From Janthinobacterium sp. (GTDB taxonomy: Bacteria > Pseudomonadota > Gammaproteobacteria > Burkholderiales > Burkholderiaceae_D): a stretch of DNA of 5,950 nt. Location: the NCBI GenBank assembly GCA_003482555.1, contig DMYQ01000288.1, positions 12,402 to 18,351 on the forward strand, read 5' to 3'. This document shows positions 5,536-5,950 of this stretch, one piece after another. How positions within the stretch are numbered: position 1 is the first letter of the stretch; every line of letters starts with the position of its first letter. Below the pieces are notes generated by a model that was given only the letters and a program-made list of their open reading frames with translations, did not search any database and was not told where the DNA came from. Position numbers and translations under genes: made by a program.

Positions 5536-5820
5536 ATGAACTTTTTAAACATTCAACCCATCAGCTACTTGAAGACGAACACTAGCGACGTGGTGAAGCA
5601 GGTTCAGGAAACTCATGATCCTGTCGCAATCACGGTGAACGGCAAAGTTCAAGCTATTGTTCAAGACCCTTTGAGCTATCAGAAGACTCAAGACCAGTTA
5701 ACCATGCTTCGTATACTTGCGCATGGAAGAAAGCAAGTTGAAGAAGGTAAGGTTACTGATCATGATGACTTCTTTGCTCAGCTTGAAGCTGAAGACAATG
5801 AAAAGCCTTTAGAAAAATGA
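5536..5820 (+). CDS. Type II antitoxin, Phd/YefM family
   Basis: A 94-residue antitoxin expected to bind and neutralise the toxin encoded immediately downstream and to repress its own promoter. The N-terminal fold (residues about 5-50) has the Phd/YefM pattern: ISYLKTNTSDVVKQVQET, then PVAITVNGKVQAIVQDPLSYQ, the segment that forms the dimeric DNA-binding part. Residues about 52-94 are charged and helical, ending in an acidic tail (FFAQLEAEDNEKPLEK), as expected for the toxin-binding part that is disordered when free. GGAGG five bases before the ATG at 5536 fixes the start; the frame is open further upstream but without such a site. The stop overlaps the toxin ATG (ATGA, 5817-5820). The coding sequence is AT-richer than the beta-lactamase operon, suggesting acquisition by transfer. 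Confidence 0.92.
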   Translation: MNFLNIQPISYLKTNTSDVVKQVQETHDPVAITVNGKVQAIVQDPLSYQKTQDQLTMLRILAHGRKQVEEGKVTDHDDFFAQLEAEDNEKPLEK

Positions 5821-5950
5821 AAATCGTTTGGACTGATTCTGCTAAAAGTGATGTGATAGACATTCGTGACTTCTTGAAGAATTCCGAATCTCTTCAATTT
5901 TCCATCAAAATTACGAAAGAAATCCGTGATGAAGTTGCGACTCTCAAAGA
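5817..5950 (+). CDS. Type II toxin, RelE/ParE family (partial, runs off the window)
   Basis: Only the first 44 codons are present. They begin MKIVWTDSAKSDVIDIRDFL and continue with a Ser-rich turn and a helix KITKEIRDEVATLK. The opening beta-strand followed by a helix of the form A-x-x-D-x-x-x-I is typical of RelE/ParE toxins, which act either as ribosome-dependent mRNA nucleases or as gyrase inhibitors. The ParE-like wording VWTDSAKSDVIDI slightly favours that branch, but the C-terminal residues that would decide are missing. The start overlaps the antitoxin stop by ATGA, and the matching Phd/YefM antitoxin upstream strongly supports the call. Local GC is about 37 percent over 5821-5880, against about 73 percent in a sampled 60-bp stretch of the sensor gene (2341-2400). 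Confidence 0.82.
   Translation, partial: MKIVWTDSAKSDVIDIRDFLKNSESLQFSIKITKEIRDEVATLK

Overview
The window looks like chromosomal DNA of a GC-rich beta-proteobacterium. A member of the Oxalobacteraceae (Janthinobacterium, Massilia or Duganella type) is the best guess. The reasons are a subclass B3 metallo-beta-lactamase that reads like the THIN-B type of Janthinobacterium, and a PEP-CTERM exopolysaccharide-associated protein with a possible sigma-54 promoter. The genus is inferred from memory of these families, not from a search.

Left half (15-3156, minus strand): a three-gene beta-lactam response operon transcribed right to left. It begins with a BlaI/MecI-type winged-helix repressor (2764-3156). 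Next comes a BlaR1-sized membrane protein (989-2767), joined to the repressor gene by an ATGA overlap. Its N-terminal half is an M56 (BlaR1/MecR1) zinc peptidase. Its C-terminal half is an S11 penicillin-binding domain of the PBP7/PbpG D,D-endopeptidase type, in place of the class-D-like sensor of classical BlaR1. The last gene is a secreted subclass B3 metallo-beta-lactamase (15-941). Upstream of the repressor gene are three CTAG-centred boxes exactly 14 bp apart, overlapping a good extended -10 promoter whose transcript would start at or next to the ATG. The inferred circuit is: beta-lactam acylates the S11 serine, the M56 peptidase is activated, the repressor is lost from the CTAG boxes, and the operon including the lactamase is induced.

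Middle (3157-5219, plus strand after a divergent gap): a gap of about 375 bp carries the operon promoter and operator, then an AT-rich stretch with a candidate sigma-54 -24/-12 element. It is followed by a secreted PEP-CTERM protein with a choice-of-anchor K-like domain (3535-4809). A small secreted protein of unknown function (4806-5219) is joined to it by another ATGA overlap.

Right end (5220-5950): about 315 bp with no convincing gene but several GC-rich palindromes. Then comes an AT-richer type II toxin-antitoxin pair: a Phd/YefM-type antitoxin (5536-5820) with a tandem 12-bp repeat and extended -10 promoter upstream, overlapping by ATGA the start of a RelE/ParE-type toxin cut off by the window edge.
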